Shown in pieces: positions 1 through 10,680 of a stretch of 64,000 bases of DNA (its first letter is position 1; each line of letters opens with the position of its first letter). A program made the position numbers and the translations under genes. Source of the DNA: Prostheceraeus crozeri. Lineage: Eukaryota > Platyhelminthes > Polycladida > Euryleptidae. Under the pieces are notes generated by a model. The model made no database searches. It had not been told where the DNA came from and saw only the letters and a list, made by a program, of their open reading frames with translations. Where the stretch lies: NCBI GenBank assembly GCA_907163375.1, contig CAJQUW010005296.1, positions 248,001 to 312,000 on the forward strand, written 5' to 3'.

Positions 1-774
1 TAAGTTGTGACTTATGGTTTATGGCTAATGAAGGGTCGTGACACGACTTGAGAACGGTGGGTGATGTCTTATGACTTATTCTGTGTACCTCCGGCCTTAA
101 TCGGTAGCTAAAGTTGTTCGAAGTATTGTATTCCAAATCATTTCATTGTGAATGAAAACAAATGAAGAACAAATGAAGAAGTGTTGAATTACGTGAGTTA
201 TTATAGGCGTTTCACGACACCTGCAATAACAAATTGATGCAAGTGAAGAAATAGTATTTTCCATGTTATGTCTAAGTGTGTAGCACTAATTCGATTGTAT
301 TCGGTGTAGTTAGTGACATCTATGATTAATAATACAACTCCCATAGCATATATTGGACTGGAGGCCGATGTCTTTCGTAGTCTTGATTAATGACGATAGT
401 GTGCATCTGGATAAAGCCTTGGATGAAGCCGTAAACAACTCACTTCATTATCGTGAAATGCATTACAATCCAACAGAAGATTGCTGTACATGCCAATCAA
501 CAGACCCAGCGCAGCACTGCAAAGAAATTGTCGGAAATATTCTGTACACTGTAACCTATATCGTCGATGTTTAATTTCAGGTAAATTGTGACTGTCTATA
601 CTCATCGATTCTCCCATCACCTGATATAAAACTTCCTCCATCCAAAGCAAGTCATTTAGACTTTATTCAAGGATTTAAGAGCAATGAAGAGATATAACAT
701 GCATGATATTTCAGGCTTCGAAGTATTCCATCTTTGACAACTTAAAACAGCCTTTTCTTTCACTGAATTTTAGC
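1..774. other. no recognisable gene
   Basis: A 73-codon open frame at about 353-574 (+) has several cysteines, but it opens at a TTG rather than ATG, matches no family I know, and has an equally long antisense frame. I treat it as chance. Nothing else structured is visible before the foldback that starts near 775. Confidence 0.4.
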
Positions 775-1412
775 AAGGAAAATAAAACTAAACTCATGAC
801 AATAAATTTTGTCTTAGGCTCTTTCGATGACTATAATCATAAGATAGCGTCATTTACAAAGTGATTCTAAATAATCTTGCACTGAAAGTTATAGACATTC
901 AAATTACATAGCCATGAAAAGAGATTAAGTAAAAAATTATGCATAGGTAAAATCAAGACATCAGACTATCGGAAATTAACATAGACAAGATAAAGGCAAA
1001 ATGGGCTAAGACCAAGGCAGGCGCGTCACTTACATATTTTTTCATAACACACAACGAGGGCTTGAGACACTTCAACAAAATGGCCTCAGTGATCTTGATA
1101 TGGGGCACATTTCTGCAATACGCAGCAACAGAAAATGTAAGTGACTTGCTCCTGTCCTGGTCTTAGCCCATTTTTGCTTTCATCTTATCTACGCTCATTT
1201 CCGATAGTCTAATGTCTCGATTTTAGCATGTACCTATACATAATTATTTACTTAATCTCTTTTCATAGCTGGTAATTTAAATGTCTGTAACTTTCAGTGC
1301 AATATTATTTAGAATCATTTTGTAAATGACGTTATCTTGTGGTTAAAGTCATCGAAAGCGCTTAAGATAAAATTTATTATTTCCAGTTTAGATTTATAGT
1401 CCATCTTTCATT
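775..1412. repeat. foldback (long inverted repeat) element
   Basis: Two arms of about 260-275 bp, at about 775-1034 and 1138-1412, are reverse complements of each other at roughly 85% identity. They enclose a spacer of about 100 bp. Matched anchors include TCATTTACAAAGTGATTCTA on the left against its complement near 1305-1325, and GGGCTAAGACCA near 1003 against TGGTCTTAGCCC near 1159. There is no coding potential. This looks like a non-autonomous foldback element; its superfamily is not assignable because I could not define a clean TSD. Confidence 0.75.
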
Positions 1413-2576
1413 AAAGTAAAATCGATGGCTATTTTGTCACAGTGATACACAAATGTTTTATATTTACCGAACAAATTTATGTGGATTTAGTGATCAGCTT
1501 TATCTGTAGCAATGCTGTTGCTGAATAGGCCAACATGCAAGGAACTCAAAATTGTGAAAGTCATCAATCCATCAATCATTGGAAAATGAGTCGTACAAAG
1601 TGTAACGACAACATTGGTTGCACTTTTCCACCAAAACCTGACGGAGGAATGGATCTTTAATCGTCTCTTGCTTAACTTTCAACGTTTCCACTGATCATAA
1701 TTCAATTTTTGATGCTCCACCAGTTTATCTTTTGCTCTTTTCTGAATAGATCTGTGGATTTTTCTGTAGATTTTGATCATGGTTTTTGCTTACATAATAA
1801 TAAATTATACATGGACATTGCTGCAGTGACTGTTGCATGTATAATACTGAATCACTAATTATCACTGATTTAGCAATCGCGTATTCCATGACTGGATTTG
1901 AGCAAGAGAAATCGATTATCCAAAATTTTCCAGGAGTCCACAAATTTCCAAAAACACGGCTGAATCAATTTTAGTTAGCAAATCCTTTTGCAATAAGCCA
2001 GCACAAAAATAAACATGTATAAATGTACAGATCTCCATACCAATGGTCATTGATGATGCTGCGTGCCGTAGGTGTCCAACTTCAGTGACAGTTGTTGTTG
2101 CAGTTGCTTCTTCTAATAAGAATCTTGTAATCCCCTAGTCCATTCTCGATTGGGTTCCGAATCTTCCTTCAGCAGGTTTTCTGTTTGAAGAATGTGCGTA
2201 TTAAAACATCCATACATATTGAAATGATCAAGTGAATTGTTTACAACTTGTTCCACAGTTCTATCCAAATGTATCCACAATACCTGCTATGGGAGTTGAG
2301 CGTCCCGTAGATAATTTATACTAATCCCAGATGTCCCTGGTGTAGTAGAGTGCCATTGTAGTTCTATTGCTTACCTCGATTATCCACTTTCTATTTCCAT
2401 TTTCCATGGTCTTCCATTGTTATTATCCACTTCCCATTATGCACCATGTGTAGTGCATGTGGCATTAGTATGCAATTGTAATCGGTGTAGTAGTGTACAT
2501 GTCGTTCAATTGTTTGCCTCCAGTCTTCCATTTTTATCCATCGGCTTCCTGTCGTTTGATGATATTTATTTTTAAC
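1413..2576. other. no recognisable gene
   Basis: AT-rich sequence with only short open frames. From about 2340 to 2560 there are two loosely related blocks sharing a 'gtgtagtag...cattgta...cttccat' pattern, which may be a degenerate direct repeat. No other structure was recognised. Confidence 0.4.
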
Positions 2577-3031
2577 TAGTAAAGCCCCGGACTTCGTTCA
2601 GGATTTATATGCATAAGTATGTTAAATTAAGACAGTGCACATTGTATGTATGCACATTGTTGCATATCAAGTTTACCAACTCATTCGCCTACACGGATTG
2701 GCTGTCTTACCATTTAGATCGCGTTCTCATTGGCTGTTGCTGAATCCGTCGTGAAACATTAGAATCAATGAGACGCATGTCTAGCGAGGCAATTTTTTAA
2801 AGCAAATGAGGAGTTCATTTGTAAATTTCATGTAGTTACTTGTGTAATTAATATTTTTTCGGTAAAAATTTACACAAAAGTCTATTTTTCTCTGTAATTA
2901 TGATACTTAGGGAAATGAGACAGGGCGGTTTTAACTACAAATTTTTTGTTCTATTAAATGGTAGTATCATATTGGCGTAAAGTTTCATGGTTTAGGAGGA
3001 GTTTGTCGGCGTTTTGCATTTTATATATAAG
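2577..3031. repeat. possible degraded repeat, family unknown
   Basis: The stretch begins with TAGTAAAGCCCCGGACTTCG and ends with TTTATATATAAGATT. That edge pattern (a CCCGG/CTTCG start and an ATATATAAGATT end) resembles widespread non-autonomous repeats of invertebrates. No open frame or TIR confirms it, so the call rests on edge resemblance alone. Confidence 0.22.
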
Positions 3032-3589
3032 ATTTCCTAAGCTATTGGTGACCTTTGTCCTTTGCCATTTACACTACCAGCATCTGTAGTCGGTACACTA
3101 TATTAGACATCTGTTGAACGTGTTTGCGGATAGTTTGCGGATGAAAGAGAGTGGATAGACAAACCCATACCAGTATAGAGCCACAGGACGCTGAGACAGT
3201 TTTCAATCTTGCTTATCTAATTAGCATTGACTCTTTCATTTGAATTAGTATTTACTCAGCTACATGCGTTTCAAGATCGAGATGTGTATGGTATCTAGCA
3301 ATTGCTTTGCTGTCATCACGAATAGGCTTATATCAAATTTTGATGTTATTGTGTTGTTGCAGGTTAGTGTTGATTGAGTTGTTCGAAACATGCTGCTTGC
3401 AACAACCAACAAGCGCGTTTGTTGCATATGCAAATGATCAGACACCACTACAAGTGTCTTGTGGGTACAGCAACATTATTTCTACTACCAGACTGCAGCT
3501 GGAAAGAAACAGTGTTGAATTCGTAATTCAATGAACAATATTGAAAGATATGCGAAAATCCACCGACAAATTGTTGAACTAATATGCTG

Positions 3590-3817
3590 AAGGTGCGTTT
3601 ACATTAGACTGATAAAGAAAACGACAAATATAACGATTAATGGAAACAAAATCAGTCTACATGTGAGAGAATATAGTTGTTGCTCACATTGTCCCGATTT
3701 TCTCGATGACAAATAGTTGCAATATGAACAGCGGAATACATTCAACGACAAAAGTGAAATATCGTCACGATTTTATTGCTATCATTGTCGGCCTAACGAT
3801 CGGTGTGATCGCACCTT
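3590..3817. repeat. candidate MITE with AAGGTGCG ends
   Basis: The ends AAGGTGCG (3590-3597) and CGCACCTT (3810-3817) are perfect inverted repeats. Weaker complementarity continues inward (tttacattagact against atcacaccgat). The 228-bp interior has no coding potential. No clear TSD was found, so this could be an old MITE or chance. Confidence 0.35.
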
Positions 3818-3940
3818 AGGTTCCTTTAATAGAATTCTGGGATTTCCGCAAAGCAAGCTAAAGTCCAAATCAAACATATTTTCTTGTCAATTCTGAACAT
3901 TAAAGTCAAGACTTTCTGAGGAAACACGTGCATTCATGAT

Positions 3941-3958
3941 TGCTTTGTTTTCTTACAG
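3941..3958 (+). promoter_or_regulatory. splice acceptor before the LRR gene
   Basis: The pyrimidine-rich tract TGCTTTGTTTTCTTACAG ends in AG at 3958. It is a strong 3' splice site placed 34 bp before the ATG at 3993. The in-frame ATG at 3936 lies upstream of this acceptor and so would be intronic, which favours 3993 as the true start and implies an untranslated exon upstream. Confidence 0.6.
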
Positions 3959-3992
3959 TTCAGCGAGAATATTCTACACAAAAATCCCTACA

Positions 3993-4964
3993 ATGAATCT
4001 CAACCATATTGTCATGGGTGTCATCGCCAGTTTCCTTGCTGTGATTTCTCCAATTCTCGTCAGTGGATCTGGGAATTGTGATTACGAAAAATCGGAAGCT
4101 AAATGTCATAATAAAAATCTAACGTGTGTTCCTGACAGATCGAATAAAATAATCATAACCAAGTTAGACATCTCCAACAACAAGATCGAAGAATTCAACG
4201 ACACTTCTTTTTCAACTTGGTCAGGAATTAAGATATTGGTAGCGAAAAATAATAAGATCCGATTTATTTCCGAGAAAGCTTTCATCCCAATTAAGAGTTT
4301 AGAAGAATTAATTTTGTCAAGAAACAAACTGAAAATAGGAGACGGTTTGAAGATCAATGCACTTCAGGAAATGCCTCAATTGAAATATCTAGATCTTTAT
4401 CAAAATCCTCTCGGCGAGATTCCGGATTGCTTTTTCGACGGATTGAGTAACATTACACAGCTTTTTCTCAATAGTGCAGAAGGTGGACTTAAACTGAATA
4501 ACAACTCATTTGAAGGATTGGATTCCCTTACTAAGCTTTCTTTATCAGATAATGGTCTTACAAATCTACCAGTAGGAATGAAACGAATTTTAGAAAAACT
4601 GAGCGATCTCATGTTGTTTAATAATGAATGGAGCTGTAACTGCGAATTACAATGGTTTGTTGTTTTCGCAAAAGCCGCAAATACATTGAAGGTATTGGGA
4701 TTCAAATGCAGATCACCTTCAAATCTACGAAGCAAAAGTCTTGACCAGGTAGATTTGAAATGCAATCAAACCTCTCCTCCCACAGACTTCCCACAGTGCA
4801 TCAGAAGGAAGCAAAAGAAATTGAACAAAGACTCGATTGAAGACTTGAACAAAACCGTGAATAAAGAAGTTAACGAAACGGATAGAAAGATATTTTTTCA
4901 TTTAATTTTAACGATGGAAGCAAAACGGCAGCGAATTTCAAGATTATCGATCTCTTATTCGTAA
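3993..4964 (+). CDS. leucine-rich repeat protein, secreted or membrane-anchored
   Basis: The frame from 3993 encodes 323 residues. Residues 1 to about 27 form a signal peptide (MNLNHIVMGVIASFLAVISP, small residues after). A cysteine-capped LRRNT (CDYEKSEAKC...C) follows, then about seven LRRs with LxxLxLxxN cores such as LKYLDLYQNPL and LTKLSLSDNGL. The LRRCT contains NEWSCNCELQW with two later cysteines. This is the build of extracellular LRR receptors and adhesion or recognition proteins. The start follows a good splice acceptor at 3958, and all recognisable domains lie in one exon. The C-terminus is polar (KKLNKDSIEDLN...) and ends in HLILTMEAKRQRISR with no membrane span. In another frame, after the T6 run at 4893-4898, the sequence reads an NDGSK-like site followed by a hydrophobic stretch with stop at 4988-4990, like a GPI-anchor signal. 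Whether the protein is secreted or anchored is therefore open. The ligand is unknown. Confidence 0.85.
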   Translation: MNLNHIVMGVIASFLAVISPILVSGSGNCDYEKSEAKCHNKNLTCVPDRSNKIIITKLDISNNKIEEFNDTSFSTWSGIKILVAKNNKIRFISEKAFIPIKSLEELILSRNKLKIGDGLKINALQEMPQLKYLDLYQNPLGEIPDCFFDGLSNITQLFLNSAEGGLKLNNNSFEGLDSLTKLSLSDNGLTNLPVGMKRILEKLSDLMLFNNEWSCNCELQWFVVFAKAANTLKVLGFKCRSPSNLRSKSLDQVDLKCNQTSPPTDFPQCIRRKQKKLNKDSIEDLNKTVNKEVNETDRKIFFHLILTMEAKRQRISRLSISYS

Positions 4965-4990
4965 CATTTCAATTCATGATGAGACTTTAA

Positions 4991-5814
4991 CCTGAACAAC
5001 AATTTAGAAGCAATAACTGACATTCTTTCCTCTCTCTTTTCTGAATATCTCAAGTTGCGACAGTAATTTCGAAAATATTTTTCTTACAATCAGTTTCAAC
5101 TTGTCAATAATATAAGCGAGTATTTTATTTGTCATAAAAATTTCATTTAATCAAATGTGTGTTCGATTACAGTAAGGGTGAGAAATGAGTCTAGGAGTGA
5201 TTGCTGATGGGATCTACTGTATAATTGATGGTTAAGGAAATCAAAGAAAAGACGGTGTAATCTAACTTCTTACTAATCAATTAGGATAATGGTACACCGC
5301 ATAATTTTTACTCAATACATTATGAATTTGCTCATGACAAAGTAGTACGTTGATACAAAAGACGTTAGGTGTTGCAAAACGAATTTTTAGGCGGTTAAAG
5401 GAGGCATAGGCATACTACTCACTCTGGCTTGGCAGAAACTGCATTCTTCGGGGTTGAAACTCTGATATTTCCTTTACTATTTCTTTGCATATTCAAGCTG
5501 AATCTTGTTATTAAGTTTTGGCTTCAGCTTTTTTATCATCATGGCCTCCCGCTATCTTGATAAGGGATAGGGGGCTCACTCTCCAAAGTACATGCGCTCC
5601 GTAACAGCATGCATATCAATCCACATTTTATTATAGCAGTGAAGATATACATGTAAACATATTTTGATTTTATTGTGACCATTCGAATTGGCTTTTTCTT
5701 TGACAGGATTAATTCTGGTTGTTTCAATTGTTAGGAAATAGGGATATATTTTTCCAGCAATCCTTCCACTTCAGGAATTTTTTTAACGCGCTTGTTTGCT
5801 TTATAAATATTATT
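4991..5814. other. no recognisable gene
   Basis: This is sequence downstream of the LRR gene and probably includes its 3' UTR. No clear AATAAA-type signal stands out. Open frames here are short and unrecognised. Confidence 0.35.
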
Positions 5815-6213
5815 TTTGAGTGCTTGACACATAGGCCCTTATATCATTTTGACATTTTTCTACATCAACATGCCTTAGTGTTATCAACAATTGTTTTAGT
5901 CCAGTTCATCGGAATCTTTTACTCTTTTTCTCTGTAATATGCAAATATGTGATAGACAACTGCATTACAGAATGCAGCCAGAATGATTTTGCAGTATATA
6001 ATATTACTATGCTGTCGGATAAAGCAGTCGAAGGTTGGAATAGGAAGACAATTCATTTTAGCTGCATTTTGTGATGCAGTTGTCTATCACGCATTTGACC
6101 TACATTACCGAGATTCAGATGAACTGGATTAAAATGCTTATTGATGATGCTACGGCATGTTGATGAAGAAAGGCGTCAAATTGATGTAGGGCCTATGTGT
6201 CAAACGCTCAAAA
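5815..6213. repeat. foldback element, about 155-bp arms
   Basis: The left arm (about 5815-5978) and right arm (about 6061-6213) are reverse complements. Examples are GACACATAGGCCC near 5827 against GGGCCTATGTGTC near 6189, and GTGATAGACAACTGCAT near 5949 against ATGCAGTTGTCTATCAC near 6074. The 82-bp spacer is unique. The 72-codon open frame at 5719-5937 runs into the left arm and is a by-product. Confidence 0.75.
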
Positions 6214-8800
6214 GATGTAATTTATTAAATAGGTTCACTTAAGTGTGTAATCTTTCATCGCATATACAAGAGTAACAGCGATCACGGCACAAAACATCAG
6301 GACAAACATTAATTATACCATGTGTGGCTAGAATTGATGTTGCACTATTTGAGTTCATTGTCATGATATACATGTATTATTTTGCTTGCCTAAAATAGAA
6401 GGCGTTTTACAATAAATTAATAATGGTGTCTTTCATCATTTCAGTGGTTGTAGCAGATTTGTAATGCTTTTTCACTAGCAGCGCAGTTTGTCCCGCACCA
6501 GCCGTTACAGATCAGTTCAGATCTAATCATAATCCTCTAAATGTCCTAGGCCTGCACACTTTTATTATGTGGGCCTGGGCCTACATGCATTTCATTTACA
6601 TAGACCAAATTTGGACCTAAATTAATATACGAGATGACTATATTTTTGAACATACATAGTCTTTTGCAATCAAAATTGCCATACCTTTAGAAGCGGAAAT
6701 TTTTTGAATGATTTCCTTCAATTTCTGGCAGGCAAAACAACCAATGATGTGGTTTTGTGAATGTCGAAGTTCGCCTTTAAGCATCACACTTTTATAGGGA
6801 TTTGGTGAACAATTTGTAAACATTATAATTAGACTCAGTCAATCTTTTATGCACACGTACAGCATGTGAATGAAATTAAATTGCTCGAGTAGGGAGGAAG
6901 TTATTGAAGTATAATGATAAGTTATGCAAATTTCAAATTTCCAACAGTTGCGGAAGTGGTTTCGAATTGCCCCTCCATTTCATTTTTCGCAACTACACCG
7001 TTAGCGCGGTATCGTGTATATACTGGGTGTATAGTGTATTATGCTGATAGTACGAATTGTTGACCTCGATCAAATGCGCACAAAAGTCCTGTGATATAAT
7101 AAGGAAAAAAGAGTTCCATTTGCAAAATTTTTGCTTTAAATTAGGTCTACAAAAGTTGGAAATCATAACCCCGGTACCTCTAAGAAATTGCCAATTTTTT
7201 TGAAAAAATATTGGTGAATTTACATCACTGCCTCATGGGGGGGGGTCCTCTTTCATAGTTGTGCTTATGTGCACAAAATCATTGCTTGTCTTTCTCCGTT
7301 GCATAATAATTAATTGCATTTCCAATCACCTGGTGATTTACAAGTTCATAGAATTATGTAGTATAACGGATTATTCACTCTAACTTCACAATTTAGCTAA
7401 AAGCTTGCTCTGGCTACATAAAAGCAGCTAAGTCAAAAAACCGGTCATTGACTTGGTCACCGAATGATGCTTTTGACCCGCTGTCCCGGTTTCATCGCTG
7501 GTATGTAAGCTTGAAAACTATCATGTTCTAGCTTTTTGCCTTGGCAAAGATTTCAGCAAGCGATTTCCTTAGACTTTCCGAATGCAAAAATGATTTTATG
7601 AATGTTTAATATACTCGCAGCTCTATCACTGAAATCCATCCCCGGTGAGATAATTTCACAGGAGAGCCAGTAGCCTCTCCTTGTTATATATTGACGAACA
7701 AGGCCTCCAGAACTGCTGCTATCATCATCGATTGGTCGGATCTTTGTCTTCTTTTACCATTCACCAGATTATGCAAGCGCCTTGAGTGTCGTTTCGAGGT
7801 TGAAGTCAATTTTCTCCGGCAGACCCATCTGGCGAATTTGTCGCGGAGATGCTCTTAAGATCTTAGGGTCAAATTCTCATGCCCATGTCAGAAATCAATC
7901 GCATTCTGATGTAGGGAAAAAGAGCTTGACATGTGGATGAGATTTCTTAAAATTTGATAGAATTCGTGACGACTTAAATAATCTGAAGATATTCATGACA
8001 TAAGATAAACACAAGCGATGAAAGGCTGTTTTTGCTATTCAGCACATACGAGTACATTGAGATTCTCCGCTCATTCAATAAGTTCTCACAGCCCTAGTGA
8101 AAATTCCCGTTCATCACATCTTCAGCGACCTTAGGAGAACAAACAATTTGAGCCTGTGGGGTCCTGTTGAGCATTGCATCACTAAACTCGCTGTAGTAGC
8201 TCTATTTCATTCATACACACTCATGAGTCACGTGACAGGAGAAAATACGTGTGGATGGTAATAAAAATGAAATCATTCTGAAATGTTAAGGAAATATTTG
8301 TTTTGTATTGCTAAATATAGCCTATCGGTTCATTGGACTATAATCTGACTGAATGTGTCGGAGCTGTCGCAAGCAAGTGGAACTATAGGGGGCATGGCTC
8401 TCCCTAGCCCCTGTTCCCGCGTGCCTGTATGGCTCTCTTCTTTTGCCGAATGAGAAATTAGGAACCTCAATCGTAAAACAAGCCATTAATAACTCCTATA
8501 AACCCTTTAATATATGGTTGCTTTCATCCAGCTTTGATCCATGGAAGCTTTCATCCATGGCTTTGATGAGCGTAGGGCTATTTATTTAGGATACCCCATT
8601 GTTCTTTTCTAGAATATTGTTCTTTATGCAAAAAATAACAATACCCTATTACAAACTTTATTTTGAAGCGAAAATTGCGGCGCAATTGCAGGCTGACTTT
8701 TTCAAGAGTAAACTTCTTCTTTTTTAAATTAGTATTAATTACTCACAATTAATAGCGAGTAATTGTGATGGAAAGGTTTTCTGGGAGAATGCTGAAACTT
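6214..8800. other. no recognisable gene
   Basis: About 2.6 kb without convincing coding potential. There is a G9 homopolymer at 7237-7245 and scattered 'aggcctac'-like words common in this window. No inverted repeat, TSD or RNA gene was identified. Confidence 0.4.
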
Positions 8801-8808
8801 GCTGAAAC

Positions 8809-9416
8809 CACAGAATTAGATTCGTCTGCGCGCGCTTCGGTTTCCAAGAAAGGAAGAATTGTATGTAATCTCAATATCGAAATGGCACATCGCAGAATAA
8901 GACAACTTGCTCCTTCTCGAATGGATAATTCGTGTATCGCTTGCTATTGGAAATGGCAAACCATAAGCTGTGGGGAGAGGACACCAGAGCCAGTGAGAGA
9001 TGCGTGCGTGCTGTGAAATCACTTCGCACACACCAAAACACACATCGATGCCTGGCTTCGATTCAATGTATGCACTATGCAGTAAGGAATGGTGAGATGA
9101 CGATGGTGAAATCATCAAGTGAACTAATTTTTGTACGCCTCCTACGTTCTTTAATAATGATCGGAAGGGTCAACATTATGGAGAAAACTTGTGCGCAATG
9201 ATCTGAATTCTTCGAATCTGAAGGAATTGTGGCAATCGAAGCATTTTGCTGGAACTCACATTAATCCGCAAGTGACGCACGATATTTTTTCCTATCTCTG
9301 TAAGGTATTAGGAATTCCTTTTTGCCCACTTACTAAGTTCCTCGATGTGCCGTCGATTTCGAATTAATCACACGTCTAGCAAACCGAAGCAGATAAACAA
9401 AATATTTAATTCTGTG
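8809..9416 (+). mobile_element. hAT-like non-autonomous element, 608 bp, copy 1
   Basis: The ends CACAGAATTA (8809) and TAATTCTGTG (to 9416) are inverted repeats flanked by a perfect 8-bp duplication, GCTGAAAC (8801-8808 and 9417-9424). An 8-bp TSD with a CA-starting TIR fits the hAT superfamily. A near-identical 608-bp copy lies in opposite orientation at 11985-12592, and a diverged one at 49757-50266. The open frames inside (for example 8765-9016) are not host genes. A frame of about 60 codons (LKELWQSKHFAGTHINPQV...) looks coding-like in both young copies but is unrecognised, possibly captured or transposase-derived. Confidence 0.85.
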
Positions 9417-9424
9417 GCTGAAAC

Positions 9425-10105
9425 TTTTTTCAACTGACACCAAAGTGGCCGGTATCCGCAGCAGGAGGATGTTCTAGTAATAGAAATGTACAAAGATTTA
9501 TCACTTACCATATGCAAATCTGCATCAATTTGCATCTGCAGGTACTTTGGAATATGTGTCACAAGGTAAGTATAAGTAAACTTGTTTTTCATAAAGATGC
9601 TTGAATTTCTATACAAATTCACAAGTAGGCTTCGCTTAGAAGCTTCGAAGGCTTCGCAAAGAAGGCCTCGCTTATTGATGAATAACATGAAAATTTGCAT
9701 CCTAACTTATACAACTCGTATACATCATATATACATCATGTCAACGGTCGTGCACGTCGGTTGTGTGTCCGCTATCTCTCGTGTTAAAGTGCAATCTTCC
9801 ATTTTCGTCGGTTTTGAAGTGTGTATTCATTTGGATTTTTATATCTTTCGATTCCGCATCACCTAATCTGTACAACAAGCGTAATTTCGTCGAGTGAATT
9901 CTCCGTTGTGGATGTGTTTTCCTCAAATTTGTGTGTTCTGCTCCTTCCATTTTGAGCCTTGTTCACCACTTTCTCGTGAAATCAGTGTCTGTCAAGCCAT
10001 CTGTACTGAAGTGCGACCTCACGTGACCTGTCCCTTGCATGCACATAAATTTTGTATTTCTGGAATAAGACAGAGTTGCATACCGTAGTGCTAGAATTGT
10101 TGCTA
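9425..10105 (+). other. probable 5' untranslated part of the split LINE, plus unassigned sequence
   Basis: No recognised protein is encoded. Sequence from about 9.75 kb up to the tRNA-like box at 10106 leads into LINE ORF1 at 10209 and may be its 5' UTR. The exact LINE start is not visible. A direct 'aagcttcgaaggcttcgcaaagaaggcctcgctt' GC-rich patch lies near 9625-9675. Confidence 0.3.
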
Positions 10106-10161
10106 CTGTCAAGTGGTTTGCTGACTTCGATTGCCGGGCTTCAGGTCTAGGGTTCGAATCC
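10106..10161 (+). promoter_or_regulatory. tRNA-like pol III A and B boxes upstream of LINE ORF1
   Basis: An A-box-like CTGTCAAGTGGT (10106-10117) is followed 33 bp later by a canonical B box, GGTTCGAATCC (10151-10161). This is tRNA spacing, and it lies 48 bp before the LINE ORF1 ATG. The surrounding bases do not fold as a complete tRNA (no acceptor stem was found), so this is a tRNA-derived SINE head or internal promoter fused to or inserted in the LINE leader rather than a tRNA gene. Confidence 0.5.
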
Positions 10162-10680
10162 TTGTGGTGTTGCTACGTAGCTTTTAGTTTTGACATTTCT
10201 AAGTTGGAATGACACCGGTGAATGGTAGAAGAACCCGATCTTCGTCTGATGCTATCACGTATAACTCAATGTCTTCTGAATTGAAGTCTTTGATTCAAAA
10301 GTCTAGAGATGATGTGATACCAGCCTTGAAGCTGGAAATTGATACTTTGAGGACAACAATATGTGCATTGACCAAGCGTGTTGATGATCTAGATAGAGGA
10401 AACGATCTCTTTCAAATGAAATGGCATCAAGTCAGTGGAGAATTGATGGAGAATGTCGCGAAAGAAATCGAACAACGCAGGCGTAGAGATGGTAATCTTG
10501 TCATATTTGGAGTTGATGAGTGCTAGATTGGCTCTCTGAATGATAACAAGAGATTTTGATAAATGTCGGGAGGATGCAGTACCTCGAAATGACTGGCGTA
10601 GAAGTAACTGAGCATCAGCGACTGGGCAACCGACCTCTCCGTCTTAAATTAAGAGATTTTACCAAAAGAAGAGAACTGTT

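Noticed and set aside
3936-3992. Upstream in-frame ATG of the LRR gene
   Set aside because: It lies before a strong splice acceptor at 3958, and the signal peptide fits the ATG at 3993, so it is probably intronic.
5719-5937. Hydrophobic 72-codon frame
   Set aside because: It opens at a TTG and runs through a foldback arm; no supporting splice or family evidence.
8765-9201. Open frames of 83-100 codons, repeated at 12200-12606
   Set aside because: They fall inside the two copies of the 608-bp hAT-like element; overlapping frames exist on both strands and none matches a known protein.
10106-10161. A tRNA gene
   Set aside because: Only A and B boxes are present; no acceptor stem or complete cloverleaf could be found.
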